Notes: generated by a model from the sequence alone, not told the origin. A stretch of DNA of 64,000 nucleotides from Dermatemys mawii (GCA_007922305.1 ML677365.1:19225241-19289240), one strand, 5' to 3'. Numbered from the stretch's first letter, positions 11,901-25,092 are shown. A program made the numbers and translations.

Positions 11901-13003
11901 ACTGTCTGTGTCCCAGTTCTGAACATCCACCTATTACACCTCTGGTAACTATATGCATTTTTATTACCGCTTCCAATGTGTTCCAAAGTTTCATCCATAC
12001 TGTGTAACCTCGTGCTCTAATTAACAAGTGCTTTGCTCTCCCTATTATTGCTATTAGTACTGATGACTCAAGTCTCAAGTTTTTCTTCTGCAGAAGAGAT
12101 GTTATTTTTGTGAGTCATAATTATTTACTTAAGTTGTGCATCATTTATTCTATGGTTTGCAGAGAACTTGTTTACCTTACAGAATCTTCCCAAAATGTTA
12201 CCATTTCCCGTAAATTGTTGGCGTGGGAATGTACATTTCTGCGTATTTCTAGGAGACCATTGTACTTGTATTTATTTTACAGGACATCCGGGGTGCATTA
12301 ATCCAGTCTGTCTTTGCAAAAATATCAGATTCTCTAGTAATGCAGGAATATCTGGTACTAATTATATCTCTCCTATCCAAAGTGGTGGGATGTAAGTTAC
12401 AGCATATTTCTACTGCATGAAAGATCTGTTAAAATGACACCAAGAGAGTTTGTTGGTTGGCTGTGGTGGGGGGAGAAGGAATATGTATTAGATTTAAACT
12501 AAGGGCATTTTCATGTAAGTCTCCAAAGCTGCTCCCCTCTCTCAGCAGGTGAGCAATACCTCAAATACAGTGGAAGTTAAATGGGTCTCTTGTACAGTGG
12601 AACCAAGCTATGGAGAGGCTGCTCAGAGCAATTCTTAACCTACTGTACACCTGTTCCATTTCACTTTTCTTCACAGTAAAGGGATTTGGGGACCCGGCTG
12701 GGAAAGGATCCATGAACTTAGGATGCATTGGCCTAAAGTTCTGAAGCAGGGTGCATGCGAGAACCAAAGCTTTACAGCAGATCTTGGGTAACAGCAGTAG
12801 TCACAGATGTATAGCACAGAAGTTCTGTTCCCTGCTATCAAGTTAAGATAGAAAATTTTATCCGCTCATCAGCTACATACATTCCTTTGTGCAAGTCCTG
12901 TTTATTCAGGCTATATGCGTAGGAACCAGCATGTATAAAACTGTACACAGCTTTGACCTTTCAGATCCGAGTCTTGTAGTCCATATGCAGACAAAACTTC
13001 CAC
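11901..13003. other. Unrecognised non-coding DNA
   Basis: Short frames on both strands without domains. No named repeat. Confidence 0.5.
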
Positions 13004-13153
13004 GGCCAGATTTTCAAAGGATGAAGATATATGTCCAGTGGGATTTTCAAAAGCCTTTATCTCCTACCAGTTTTGCTTAGGTGCTTTTGAAAAATCTGCT
13101 AGATGCCCTGTCAACATCTTTAGGCACTTAAATACCTTTGAAATTCTGTCCCA
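13004..13153. repeat. Imperfect 150-bp hairpin repeat
   Basis: The left arm GGCCAGATTTTCAAAGGATG and the right arm, CTTTAGGCACTTAAATACC then TTTGAAATTCTG, are inverted copies of each other. The centre has GGGATTTTCAAAAGCC and GGTGCTTTTGAAAAATC, a second inverted pair. It could be an old MITE. Similar blocks with TTTAGGCACC occur near 57.85 and 57.98 kb. Confidence 0.55.
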
Positions 13154-16100
13154 AGTGACTTCTGTTAGGTCTCCAGTTGAATAAACTAATAATGTATTTG
13201 TATTTAATTGTGCTTTTAAATGGATGAAAATAAAATAAAAATCAAAGATAGTAAAAATGAATCCAGTAAGCACAATGATTGGCTACTAATTTATAAGCCA
13301 CATCCAGCCCCATTAGGGCTCTAGCAGCTTCAATTGCTATTAAACTGTCTTTTGAATCCTGCCACACAGGATGTTCTGTTCCTTAAAGGTACAGTAACCA
13401 TATACAGAGTCATTATAGTTCTTAAAACTCCATATATTCGTAGCTTTCATTGGAATTTGCCTGTATATAGACATAATACCAAACATACTGCATGTCTATT
13501 TCATTCTTTTCCTGGTTAACAACACACAGAGAATACACTGCATAGACAAGCCATGCAATATTCCACAAAGGCAGACATAAGTAAAATACTGATCATTAGC
13601 ACTCCCATATTTAGTGTTTTCTATATATAAAAGAAAACTACTCAGACACAACACTCTAACAATGAAAATGTATTGCTCCAAAATATTTTACATTTCGATA
13701 TTTTGACTGCTGTTTAAAGATTGAATGAAATGAATCTGCTTTTAAAAAATAAAACAGCAAAAGAGTGGGTTGGAAAATAATTGCTTGAAATTAATCAGAG
13801 TCACTGTTCAAGAATTAAAAAAAATATATTTATTTGGTAGCATCCTACACGTCTATTACCTTAATCAATACATGACAGTAAGCATTGTACTTCAATTTTT
13901 ACTATCCAGAAAATAATTCCAGATAATAAATTGTTTATCCTGAAGTGTGCCAGAACGATGGAATGCATTTAACTCCTTTAATAAAGGTTACAGCTGGATG
14001 TGTTTTTAAAAGAAAGCTGTTCCTTCATTGCTTTGGTGGATTGGATTTAATATCCCAAGTTACAGAGTGCTACTCTTTTATAGACTTTCTTTACAATCAG
14101 AATGGTAGACAAATAAAAGTAAACATAAAAAAGGGTCATTTTTTTGAAAGTTTTATGACTACAGTTAGAGAGAGCACACAGAAGTGTAAAGGTACCAGGG
14201 CCCATATTAGTTCTACCATATATTTCTGGTTTTGCTTTCTAAAATAAAAAAACTGTAAGTGACAAACAAGACTAAATTCTTTTCAACCATGTTTCTCCAA
14301 ACTGAGAAAAATACATCCCAATTTTTAAGTGCAATGCAAAATTTTGTGAAAGGGTTGACTATCTGAAGACTTCTAAGTATGCTGTACATTGTAAATATCT
14401 TTCAGTGAATTGGCATAGGCAACATTACAGTCTGCTGTCTCAAAGCCAAATTCTTGAAGTTAATGGAAGTTTTGCCTGAAGTTTAAGTCCCATTGTAGGT
14501 CTAAATTTTGGCCCACAGTCCACTACCCATATACCAGGCTGTAGATTAATCTGCTCTGTTGTGAGTTCAGAGGGGCTCTTGGACTCAGGGGCCATGAAGT
14601 AGCTGCAGAGTTGCTCCATGAGCACTAGTTCAGCGCTCTGGATGCAGTAACCTCTGTAGCTCCAACACGCTCTCTCCATGTGGGAGTGGAAAGGAAGAAG
14701 GATGGATGGACTCACATAGGCTTTCATTTCTTCACTTTTTTGTGACTTTTTTAAAATCACAGAACAGTAAGAGTTTTAGTTTTGATTTTTGCATTTGATT
14801 GTCTTCAGATACATTTGCATGGAAAAGAGAAAAGCAGCAACTGCTTATCTGAAAAATGCCAGCTTTAAATAATCCGACTCAGGCTTGCAACTTCCACCTC
14901 CTGTCAATGCGATAAATCGGGAAGTTCTTACTCAGCAAAATTTCCATTGAAATCAAATATCGAATCTTCTTCAACTTCCTATCTTATTAAGTTAAGTTTG
15001 GATCATCTCAATCTCTGTTATGGTTTTAGATAATTTTGTATCTAATTTTTCCTCTCTATTAAATTCATTTGTATCACCTTATCCACTTTTTTCTGTCATT
15101 ACACCTCACACTCAGATTACTCAAATTGAGCTTCTATTTGAGGCTGCTCCAGTAATGGAACCAGTAAAAACTAGTGTAAATGTTAAATGCCAAATTACCA
15201 AGGGCACTTACCCAAGCTTCTACTTGCCTGCATGCAACTTTGTACTGGCAAATCACTTGCAAATGTTGTTTTTAGATGCTCTCATTTGTACTTACAAATT
15301 ACGGAATTTATAGATACAACCCCCCTTCTATTTGTGCTAGATTAGCATGTGCCAATGGGATTTTTGCACTTGTAAATACTATCATTTTTGTGCAAGAGAG
15401 AGTGCTCCATGCAAGTCTGATCATTGGCAAAAAGATCATATTTTGAAAATTTGGTCCTGAAGGCCAAGTTCTGCCTTTAGGTGATGCCCACACAATCCCA
15501 CTGACTTCACTGTGGTTGCACTGGTGTGGTTCTGGGCATACCTTTTCCTTAAATTATATTATACTAGTAATGCAATTTGAGTTAATATTTTATTTATTCA
15601 TCTTGATCATTAAGATGACCAGACAAAGAAAACTTTAATTTCTGGGACATGTGAATCAGAAGAGTGGAGGAAGATTGCTGCAGCAAGTGGTGCAGGGATT
15701 GGTGCTAGGACAGGAGGCTGCAGTCAATACAGATGTGGTTGACTGGACAGGATGCGATATGGTGCACTTCTCAAGGCTGTATGAACACTGCAAAATGTGG
15801 AGGAAGATTGTTGGCTAATGACGCCTGTGTGTCTACTGTTCATTACGATGACTTCATGCTTTGCAGCATGAGAGAATGTGTGTATTTTATTCAGAAGACA
15901 TAAACATTTCAGTAAAAGGGGGACACACACTGGGAGAAAGACCTAAATGGGCAGCCTCAAACCAACTTAATTGAGCAGACAAAGGATAGCATTACAACAA
16001 ATAATTCTCTCCACCACTCCCATAGTTGTATAAATTGGTCAGCACTGAAAATTTGATAGTCTCTTATGAGTTGCCACACCAGTATCAGAGCTCCTGCATT

Positions 16101-16687
16101 TATTTCCTTCTTGAGGCATACAGAATCCTCATTGCTTAGCGCTGTATCTTTGAAATAACTAAAAATATTAAAAAGAAAAAGAAAAACACCCTATTTTGTA
16201 AATAGAGGTGGTGAAACATTGACATGAAAAAATATATTCATTTTTTTAAAATTTCTAGCTTTAATATTAACTAGGAAGGAGCTAGCCAGAAAAAAACCCA
16301 TAAGGGAAGACAGCTGTTTCAGTAATCTCACAGCTTTCAGGAGAAAATGTAACTCTCTTCTGCAACACAGCTTTCCTGCAACAACTTGGAAGAAATGAGA
16401 AAAGTGAATTTCTTTCTTTCTCAAATATACTGATTCAGGGGAAGAAGTGAGAGCATTAGAACATGTGCTGGGCTCCATAATTTGGATTGTATAAGAGTTA
16501 GGTTCTCAGATAATATGATGATGAGTGTTAAAAGTATACATGTAGATATACTAGTTCACAGAGTTAAGCCAGTAAACCACAGAAAAGAATCAGTTTCTAA
16601 AACACAAAATATTACTAGTGAAGTCCAATAGTACAAGTGGAACTCTGGGAGATGGGCCAGTTCAGGGGAGAATAAAAGAGTCTAAGG
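13154..16687. other. Unrecognised AT-rich DNA with one half-hairpin
   Basis: Contains AAGGCCAAGTTCTGCC at about 15460 followed by CCCACTGACTTCACTG, a partial copy of the hairpin repeats listed elsewhere. Frames of 97-106 codons (14440-14760, 15020-15313) show no domain. Nothing else recognised. Confidence 0.45.
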
Positions 16688-16934
16688 CCGGGTCTACACT
16701 GTATGAAGGGGGTCAACCTAAGATACGTAACTTCAGCTACGTGAATAGCATAGATGAATTTGCCGTATCCTAGGTTGACTTACAGGGCATCCTCATGGCA
16801 GCGAGTCAACCTCTGCTGCTCCCCCGTTGATTCTGCTTACGCATCGCGTGGTGGTGGAGTTCCAGAGTCAATAGGGAGAGTGCTTGGGGATCGATCACTA
16901 TCCGCCGATCCGGTGGGTAGTGTAGACGTACCCT
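16688..16934 (-). mobile_element. MITE, same family as 43208 but inverted
   Basis: The ends are GGGTCTACACTGT and GTAGTGTAGACGTACCC. The interior has CAACCTAAGATACGTAACTT, CAGCTACGTGAATAG and GTGCTTGGGGATCGATC, all of which recur in reverse complement in the MITE at 43208-43510. It lacks part of the central TTTATCGCG palindrome found there. The strand is given relative to the 43.2-kb copy. Confidence 0.75.
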
Positions 16935-17074
16935 AAGTGTTGCTGTGTGCCAGTGGGCATTTCAGTTCTAAAGACAGTCACAGCAAGTCCTATAATTTTA
17001 AAAAATAATTTCTTAGTCTGATACTGGGAAAATTCATGTTCATATAAAAGGGAGAATAGAGTCCAGCAGGTTAT

Positions 17075-17136
17075 AAAATCCTGGCCCCATTGAAGAACGG
17101 GAGTTTTGCCATTGTTTTCACTAAGGACAGGATTTC
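17075..17136. repeat. Short hairpin repeat (AATCCTGGCCCC ends)
   Basis: The arms AAATCCTGGCCCCATTGAA and AGGACAGGATTT are inverted, with GAGTTTTGCCATTG in the middle. The family is shared with 49866 and 50498. Confidence 0.5.
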
Positions 17137-17424
17137 ATCCTATGTAATTATGTGTAATTTGGAGACATAAAAAGTTTCTTATTATAAGTAGGGTTGAAAG
17201 AATACTGCAAAAAAAAAGTCTATTGATATTTATTTGAGTTTTTAAATTAATTCACTTAGATCATGTTTATGTCCCTTTGGTGTTGTCACATTCTGCAACT
17301 ATTCCAATGAATTAATTTACTGGAAGGAATGTTCTGCAAAAAGCCATATTTTAAATGGTTATTTGAGAATATTCACAGTAAATTAGTTTCAATCATAATT
17401 GAAAATATTTGTACCAGAAACCTG

Positions 17425-17512
17425 GGGGCAGATCTTCAGCAGCTGCAAATTTTCATAGCTCATTGAAGTCAATGGGCCTATGTCAATTTGCATCATCTGA
17501 GGATCTGTGCCC
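17425..17512. repeat. Short hairpin repeat (GGCAGATCTTCAGC ends)
   Basis: GGGGCAGATCTTCAGCAGCT on the left and CATCTGAGGATCTGTGCCC on the right pair with each other around the centre CATTGAAGTCAATGGG. A second copy is at 48731-48824 and a half copy at 57637. Confidence 0.6.
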
Positions 17513-18509
17513 TTGTTTAAAGAATTCTGGTCCTCTCATCATGAAACAGGTCACATGGTATGTTTCTATGTGCCTGTTCCCAAATGGATACTGCCAAGGT
17601 GCTGCTTGTGAAGGAGTTAAAAAGAATTATGAAAATAAAAATATATTGTGAATTCATTTGAGAAAATCATGGGTTATGGACAATTTGCAAATGGAAAGAG
17701 GCAATATTTTTTCTATTCCACTGTTATGAATTCTTGACACAGCTTAAATAAGGACAAGCCATGTCCTTTCTGTTCTTTCCAAGGTTGTGGACTTGCTCCT
17801 CTCACAGCTCCCAGAACACAGTGTTTGAATGAGAAAGATGTGCATGCACAATGTGGACCTGATTGTGTACATATAATTAAGTCCTATTTTAAGGCCCGTT
17901 TATACTGGCAGAATAGTGTAAAATGGCCTGAGTGTAAATAGGAATTAGGCTCCATGTGTATTTATAAGTCAATAAATTAAGATGAGGGGAAAGAGCCAAT
18001 GGGAATGCAGGGATTACAATTGGAAAGGAGAACCCAAGATCAGGGGTTTGAATGGGTCAGTATTTAATTAGGTGCCGAAAACTGGAAATGTTTGGGCTGC
18101 GCCACTCAACGGAGAAAAGAACCTTTCACTCCTATGTGTTTATTACTAACAGAAAATGAAAAGCAGTGCGTTCTGCCAGTTTCATACCTTCAGTAATTGA
18201 CTAAACCAGTCTTGCTAAATTATCATGACTGGTTGAAAGATTAAGCACATGCACATGAAGTGCTCATCTACAGTTCATTCTGAGGGCCCTGGTCTGCAAT
18301 CCTATTTGCCTATGCAGATCCAGTTGGAAGAGTGGAGCCTAATGGGTCAATGAAGAGACCCATTCCCTTTATAGGGTGCCATTTATGGTGCCATGTTCTG
18401 ATTTCCTAACAAAGCCTCTCCACGTGAGAAGCAAAACAAACGTCTTTTGTTGGAATAGTTATTTTGCATGTATACTGCATTATTTATATCCCAGTAGCAG
18501 CCAGAAATT
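17513..18509. other. Unrecognised non-coding DNA
   Basis: AT-rich, no frame of note, a weak partial hairpin at 18281-18360. Nothing else recognised. Confidence 0.5.
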
Positions 18510-18625
18510 CTAATCAGGATCCAAGGCTCCATTGTGCTAGGAGCTGTATGAACACAGAATAAACGGTCACTGTCCTGAAGAGTTTACAGTTAAACCAGAC
18601 AAGACAGAAGAGACAGCATACAAGC
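18510..18625 (-). repeat. LINE (L3/CR1-like) tail, minus strand
   Basis: ATCAGGATCCAAGGCTCCAT, TGTGCTAGGAGCTGTATGAA, then GTCACTGTCCTGAAGAG and TTTACAGTT are the reverse complement of the tail blocks at 2200 and 51040. Confidence 0.55.
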
Positions 18626-19839
18626 AAAATGTGTGAGGTGTAGGTCTAGTTAATTACATTTGTAAAATCCCCATGAATTATTCTCATGGCACTAGTCAGT
18701 TTGGTCCAAAGTTGCACTCTGCCTGCCCCAGGAAAAAAAATGAAGAGGGGAGCCAAAAAAATCAAATACCAACGTGGGAAACACCCACATAGCTGTCAGA
18801 CTATTGAAACGTTAATGGTTACTATTAAAGAGAAACAAAAGGTTTCTGAGCAAAGACTAAGGATTTGAAATCTTACATGTGCCACCATTGCAAACGTTTT
18901 TTCCCACCAGTAAAGGTAAATGCTGATAACTAAGCAGTGAGTGCTATTACTGGAATGGCACATTGATTTGTCCATGTGGCAGATTGAGTGTGCTCTAAAT
19001 ATAGTATCTATCATGTGACTACAATATAGTTAAGTTATGACAAGAGATATCTATGCTGTGACAGTGGAATTGCACAAATGCCAATAAAAATAAGTGTGAT
19101 GGGATTCCTTTGTACTCTAAACTAACTGTTATGCAGTAGGGGATGTGACTAGGTTATAACGGCAATGTGCTGTAATATGCAAAATGACTGATTCATAGCA
19201 TATTGTATTAAGTGGAGATTGTCTCTAACGGTTATAATGTGGCTATGAGCTCAATCCACTGTGACTTCACTGAGCTTTCAATCAGTATCTTATATGAAGC
19301 CAATCCAGCAGTGCACTGCACTGAGTTCATTCTGGATGCAGCATAACTGACACCTGAGCTGGGTCACCTTTTGGCAAAGGGCATCCTATTAGTCATAATA
19401 TAGCACTCACCTATACACAGAATTCCAGCTGCCATCTGGGTTCATGCAGTCAAGGACAGGCAGAACTGTCTGGCAACATTAATCCTCTGTCATGTGAATC
19501 CCCCAGCATGAGGGACATTCTTAGGGAAGTGACTAAAGGTAAAACATATGGAACTCTCAGCAAAAGCCGCATAGAGACTCTAGGTCTCTGCCTAGCTGGC
19601 CCTGACCTTTGGGAGATCCAGAAGATCCATGCGTTCTTTGCTCCAAATCCACTCTCGTTGATGAGACAAAAGCTAAGTGTGAACATGTAGGATTCCCGGG
19701 CCCCTGCCAGAGAATAGCCAACATATAGGTCTCTCTAGTCCTTTGTAATTAGTCCTCACAAACAACACTGTCAACACTTCGAATGAAACAGTATTAATTT
19801 AATTTAAAAATAAAGGAAGATTGATTATTTTTATATCAC
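18626..19839. other. Unrecognised non-coding DNA
   Basis: Small overlapping frames at 19450-19690 on both strands carry no domain. No named repeat. Confidence 0.5.
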
Positions 19840-19925
19840 AGGGGTGGAAACTGATAGAGATTAAAAGATTTGCCCAAAGCCATTAAGCGAGTCTTCTGCA
19901 AGGATTGGGATGACAAGTCAGTAGA
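19840..19925 (-). repeat. MIR-type tail fragment
   Basis: TGGAAACTGATAGAGATTAA then GATTTGCCCAAAGCCATTAA, then GATTGGGATGACA follow the order of the inverted MIR consensus (GAAACTGAGG, GACTTGCCCAAGGTCA, GGGATT). Confidence 0.5.
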
Positions 19926-21278
19926 CAAAACATGGTATATTTTGGAGAAAAAATTAAAAATGTTTGTTTTCTTCACATTTTTCATGAATTGTTTTAAAAA
20001 TTCCAGTTTTCTAGTGGATAAACCAAACTCACTCTAAAGCAGACATTTTTCAGCTTTTGGAAGTTCTCTTCTCTCCACTTTCTCTCCGCTTTTTCCTTTT
20101 GCCACTGAAAAACATCGGGGAAGTGAGACTGACAAGCAAAAAGTGATAAATATGGTATTTTCATTTTCATTTTCTCATTCAAAATATTGGAAAAAGTTTC
20201 CCAAAGTTTATTATTTAGAGGGCAATGGTTGTTGAGGAAAGGTTCGGATAGCGAACGTCAACCAGCTCCAGCATTCAGGAGCTCCTCTGGGTTTGTCTGC
20301 CTTTATTTAGCACCGATGCTGATTTTCAAGGCAAGGAATGAATAAAAAGGTGAAAGTGATGTCAGCTGAGGCTGCTGAACTAAATTTAACTGTCATTATC
20401 CATCATGGTTTTGGACTGTACATTTTATTTCTTGTTCTTGTTTTTCATTTAAAAATTACATTTAAAAAAATAATGAAGATCATCACCACATCAGATTTCA
20501 TTGTGACTTATAGACTATTATCTGTATATAATTTACTCAGCCTTTTCTCTCAGCTAAGCATATTTAGTATGTTTTTGTGCATTGGAGTATTTAGCATTTT
20601 GGACTTTTTAAAAATTGTAGTATTTATTTGCCTAAATCTGTATTTTGTGGTGTATTACTCAGCTGATAGACCTAACAGCTCGTTTGGAATGTCCATAGTG
20701 TACGCACTTAGGGCATATTTTTGAGTGCATACTAATTTTGAGAATACACATTTTTTTACTTGGAAGACTGAGATCTAGCACTTTTCAGAAAGTCGATTTG
20801 GACCCAGCAGATTGTAAAGGATCAGAAGAAACTGTTACAGTCTGGCATAAATCTTTTTTAGCACTCAGATTATTGACCCAAAAGGCAGTAATGTCTCCTT
20901 TCTTCTGTTGTGTCAATTCAGCTGCCATGCATTCATATTAAATGTATGTGTTTAATAGCCTTATGGGACTTCAGTGTAAAAAACAAAATGTGGATGTGCA
21001 GTATATCCAGAAACTCTATGAAATGATGTGGTCAGATTGCTATCTCAATGATCTCCTTTCCCCATAATCCCACAGATGTTAGTCCACGTTTTAGACCAGT
21101 GGTGTGTGTATCATTGTATTCAGGTCACAAATCAAATCAGCTGTGTTGGGGAGGAATGCAAACATCACTCAAGTGGAGAATAATATTTCATACTAAACAA
21201 AGAAGTATCTGTGTAGAAGTTTATTCAATGCTTCTGCCTACCAATTGCACCTATCAACAAAAACACCTGCAGTCACCA
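19926..21278. other. Unrecognised AT-rich DNA with a 128-codon open frame
   Basis: The frame at 20338-20724 encodes a hydrophobic, Phe/Ile/Leu-rich peptide, as expected from random AT-rich DNA. I see no ordered domain. Nothing else recognised. Confidence 0.5.

Positions 21279-21311
<33 letters not shown>
21279..21311. repeat. (GT)n microsatellite with GC interruption
   Basis: An alternating GT run broken by a short GCGCGC stretch at about 21299-21305. Confidence 0.9.
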
Positions 21312-22676
21312 AAGGAGCAAAATGATAAGTATATTGAGGTGTAATTAACTCATTGCTAAAAAGATTTCCTCGTGATTCAGCAGCATAATCATCTGTTGGG
21401 CATTTGCTATAAATCATGGGTGTTGCCTGTTGTCTTCACTAATTAGTGCACTAACTTATTATTAAGTCCCTTAAACATTTATATGAGATCTGGGCTGCAT
21501 GCAGAATTGCTGGAGGAATGAGAACACTTGAAAATTTATTGGAAACCTACAAAATGTGTAAATGTCCGGACAGTTACAATATATACAACAGGAAGGAATG
21601 AGTATGCTTTAATGTCTTCTCTGCCCATCCATAATTATAAAAACCATCTATTGTGCAGCCTACAGTAAGTCAATTCAGTCATTCTGGCACAGAATAAAGG
21701 TCTCAAATACAATAACTCAAAGCAACTGGTACAGTAGTAAGTGAAGTTTTAAACAACAGAAGACAAGTTGATTAGAGCCTTTGGAGATGCAAGCCCTGAA
21801 TAAAGGTTAATCTTTGTGAACTTTGAATACAAAGCATTCAGAAGAATTTTATATGAAATCATGTAACAAAGAAAAGCACTGTTCAATGGGGTCTGATTAA
21901 CTGAGTTGCACTTTATTGTAAACCCCGACAATGCTGGAAAATACATTTATCAATATATTTTGTAGCCGTACAGAGTTGAGAGGCTCAAAGTAAAGGCAAG
22001 AATCAGAGCCACAAAAAGGCCCTGTTGAATACCTCTGAAGATAGCTGGTGAGTGAAATGTAAAGCCAGGATTTACAAATATTACATAAGTGAACAGTGTT
22101 ACTGCACTCAGGCTGAAAAATCCTGTTCAAATCCAATAAGTGGTTTAAGATGTGCAAATAGAGGTTTCTGCGGGGAGTCAGGCATTAGAAGCCACCTGGA
22201 GCATGTGGCAGAGATTGTATCCATCAATATAGCAGCTGGGCTGAAATTATAAAGAGAGCTGCTTTTCATCATGCTTGTTTTAATGCATACATTTCTCCTG
22301 TCACTGGCACCCCAGGAAAACTAGTAACTACAGAAATGAATGGTGCCCATTACCTGATATTCATACTTGTGACAACAGAGACAAGAATCACAACACAACA
22401 GTAAGCAAAAAAACTGATATCCAAATTATTTTTTAGTTGCTGCAGCAAAAAGATCTCGAGTACCAGTTGGTAATATTTTAATAGCATTGTAGAGCTTCGG
22501 AGGGAAGCAGCCATTTGGCATTCAATCCCAAGTTCCCTTCTGCTCACGCATTCCATCAAATCATGCACCAAAACAGTTTAAACAAAGCAAGATCAGCTAA
22601 AAATCATTCCCAGGAGGGGAAGCCCTAAGGTCAGTCTGAATTCCAGCACCAGGGGCAAGTGCAACCACCAGGCATT
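21312..22676. other. Unrecognised AT-rich DNA
   Basis: No named repeat. Small frames without domains on both strands. Confidence 0.5.
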
Positions 22677-22790
22677 TTCATTATAGAATCCTAGACATGT
22701 AGAGCTCGAGAGATCAAATAGCCCACCTGCCCTGCCACCTGCTCTGAAGCTGGAACAAGCATTTCTGACAGGTGTATAGAAATAAGTGAA
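22677..22790 (-). repeat. Old CR1 3' end, minus strand
   Basis: ATTATAGAATCCTAGACATG is the inverse of the GATTCTATAAT-like CR1 end, followed by GTAGAGCTCGAGAGATCAAA and CTGACAGGTGTATAG, which match in order the inverted 3' end of the copy at 34.3-35.1 kb (ACCTGTTAGGGATGG; TCAAGGTCCC). Confidence 0.55.
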
Positions 22791-22862
22791 GCTTTTTTGA
22801 TGCACCCACCTACTCTGTGCAACCAAGACTAGATTTAAAGAGGATGATTCCAAGAAGGAGCC

Positions 22863-22942
22863 ACTTTGCCATCACCCCAGCAAAGTTTGAATTTGCAATC
22901 CCTGGTTTACAAGCCCAATGCTCCACCCTGAGCTAGAGGAGG
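22863..22942 (-). repeat. tRNA-derived SINE remnant, minus strand
   Basis: The reverse complement reads TAGCTCAGGGTGGAGCATTG (A-box-like), then GGGCTTGTAAACCAGGG (anticodon-arm-like) and GCAAATTCAAACTTT (B-box-like). Spacing between the boxes is tRNA-like, but the acceptor stem does not close, so it is not a tRNA gene. Confidence 0.55.
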
Positions 22943-22985
22943 CATACTTGCTTGAATAGCTATGACTCCTTGAAAAAGATCACAT

Positions 22986-23018
22986 TTAGGGTATGTCCAC
23001 ACTAGGAGAATAGGTGGG
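22986..23018. repeat. Solo MITE end (GGGTATGTCCACACTAG)
   Basis: TTAGGGTATGTCCACACTAGG matches the outer end of the MITEs at 28885 and 88. No matching right end is seen, so this is a truncated copy. Confidence 0.45.
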
Positions 23019-23330
23019 TTTTTTTTTTACCATATGTTTATATGGTAATGTTAAATAAACTTTGTCATGACTTAGTAATGAGACAAATGAGATAGGTAGT
23101 ATCTGTTTACTGTAAGGATCATACCAGTGCCATTAGCAGCACTACGGTATCCACTGCATAAACCATATTTCCTAGAGTTTTGTAATTTGGATGTGACAAT
23201 TTGCTCTGAGACACATGTCCTTCAGCCAGATATCAGGCCCTCAAGAGGGTAATGAACAGGTCCAGGGGGATTGTAATCTCTTTTTTTTTAATTCAATTAA
23301 CATCTTTTTCTGTTGTAACACAGTACAGAA

Positions 23331-23352
23331 AAGGTTGAGAAGCACTGCTCTA
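23331..23352. repeat. Solo hAT end
   Basis: AAGGTTGAGAAGCACTGCTC is nearly the same as the right end of the hAT copy at 26235-26635 (AAGGTTGAGAACTACTGCTC). No left end is recognised upstream. Confidence 0.5.
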
Positions 23353-24509
23353 AGATAAAACTTGATGTGTAAAGCCTTAGACCAAGAGTGACTTCTTAAA
23401 ACCAAATTGTACTGATTCAGCTGACCAATTAAAGTTAACTAACTTTTTTTCACCTGATATATCCCGCAGTACTATATAAATCTAGGGACTGATCTAGTGA
23501 GGTGCTAAGCTAAGCTCCTGTCTTCAGCCATTTTAAAATTCATTTGAAAATATCACCATAGTGCAAACTACTGATTTTTACAATTTATTGTATCCATGTT
23601 GGCTCATCTATTACATTATCTACAAACAAATAAAAATGGGTTACGTTTGTTTAATTAAATGCAGCATATGCAGTAGTAACACCTGCTGACATTATGAACT
23701 GAGCTATGCTACTAATTGCAGTGTCAGAACTAATATCTACTCAGAAAATGTTCACAGCAGAAGTTTGGAGTTTCCAAACTTTTCTGGTGAAGCCAGTAGA
23801 ATTTATCAGCTCTGCAAACCCAAGAGCTTGCAATGTTCACTAGCATAGCTAGTGGAGATTAAAAGTTCCACAGGCCTTTAGTACTTGTGCATTTTTAGTG
23901 TTTGGTTGGTTGTTTCTTTGGGGGCATGGGGTGGGGAGTTTTAATAAGGAAATTAAAACACAAAAACATAGGTTAATGCAATGTGAAGGTTCCAAATGTA
24001 AATGCTCGAAAACAGGTAATGAAATGGTTAAGGTGCTCACTGCAATGTAAAAAAGCAAGCCATATTGCATATCTAGGGACAGACTGTGCCATTAAGTCAC
24101 AGATCTGAGTGGTAGCTGGTAAGGCATCACATTTTCCGCAGCAGTCAGAGGGAACATGCTTGATGCACAAGAAAGCAATGATCTCTTCCCTTTGCCAGCT
24201 ATGCCGTATCTCCTCCCTCTACCTTTGGGACAGCTAGTGCTCTTGCAAGCAACGGGCCCTGTACTTGGGAGAGGTCAGGGACTGTAATTGTGGTTGGCGG
24301 CTCTTTGTACCTGGGGAAATTGAATTAGCTCCTTGAGTTCCTCTCCTTTCTTTTGTGCACCTCTTCAGGGGTCAGGTACAGCCTGGGCCCATTTTGTATT
24401 ACTTCCTAGTCTAGGGTTGCTTTTTAAGTGTGTATCTGAATTGTGACATTGCACTCCATATGTTCATATGCTTATGAATATGGTTATGATGTCACTTAAT
24501 ATGTTTTAT
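23353..24509. other. Unrecognised non-coding DNA
   Basis: AT-rich until about 24100, then a mixed-composition block. No domain-bearing frame and no named repeat. Confidence 0.5.
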
Positions 24510-24736
24510 GCAAAAGGTCTGGGTGTTGGAGATAGGTGACCTGCTGAGCAGTTTTTGGTTAAAGTCTGCAGCTTTGGGGGCTTTGGCCCAGACCCTGGGT
24601 CTGTGTTGCAGCAGGCTAGCATGTCTGGCTCAACAAGGCAGGGTTCCGGAGTCCCAGGCTGTCAGGGAAAATGGGCTCAGAGGTAATTCCAGCACATCAG
24701 GTGACAGCCCCAAGGGGGTGACCGAACCCATCACAT
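24510..24736 (+). repeat. Putative LTR-like fragment
   Basis: GC-elevated block with TGTTGCAGCAGGCTAGC, TCTGGCTCAACAAGGCAGG and CAGCACATCAGGTGACAG, ending at ACCCATCACA. It resembles repeated LTR blocks I associate with turtle DNA. There is no second copy here to prove it. Confidence 0.35.
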
Positions 24737-24956
24737 GAATATGTTAATTATATTAAATGTACAGCAAAAATACACAGATGTGCAATCTGTGTTAATAAAG
24801 GTCATTCTTGGACCCTTCACTTCTTTGTTTTCTGTCTTTTGAGCATTTACATTCATGACCTTAACTTTCCATTAACTGAACAGTCTGTTTTCAAGCCTTT
24901 CTGACTAATATTTCTACTACTTATTGTCTTTATTGCATAACTGTGAATGTTGAGAA
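24737..24956. other. Unrecognised AT-rich DNA
   Basis: Nothing recognised. Confidence 0.4.
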
Positions 24957-25092
24957 GGGCCAGATTCAGGCACGCTTGCTCACATTGCTTTGAATCTAAC
25001 TGTGTATGCAGCTTAATTGATTGCACTCGGGGTTACCCTCGCACTAAGCTACTACTCAGTGTGAATAAAGATGCCAGAATCCTGCCCTCTGT
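24957..25092. repeat. Imperfect hairpin repeat (GGGCCAGATTC ends)
   Basis: GGGCCAGATTCAGGCA on the left pairs with TGCCAGAATCCTGCCCT on the right, with a diverged interior containing GCTCACATTGC and CTACTACTCAGTGTG. Confidence 0.45.

Noticed and set aside
20338..20724. 128-codon hydrophobic open frame
   Set aside because: AT-rich DNA readily gives Phe/Ile/Leu-rich frames; no signal-anchor order, domain or neighbour supports a gene.
22863..22942. Possible tRNA gene on the minus strand
   Set aside because: A- and B-box-like parts exist, but the acceptor arm does not pair; better read as a tRNA-derived SINE remnant.
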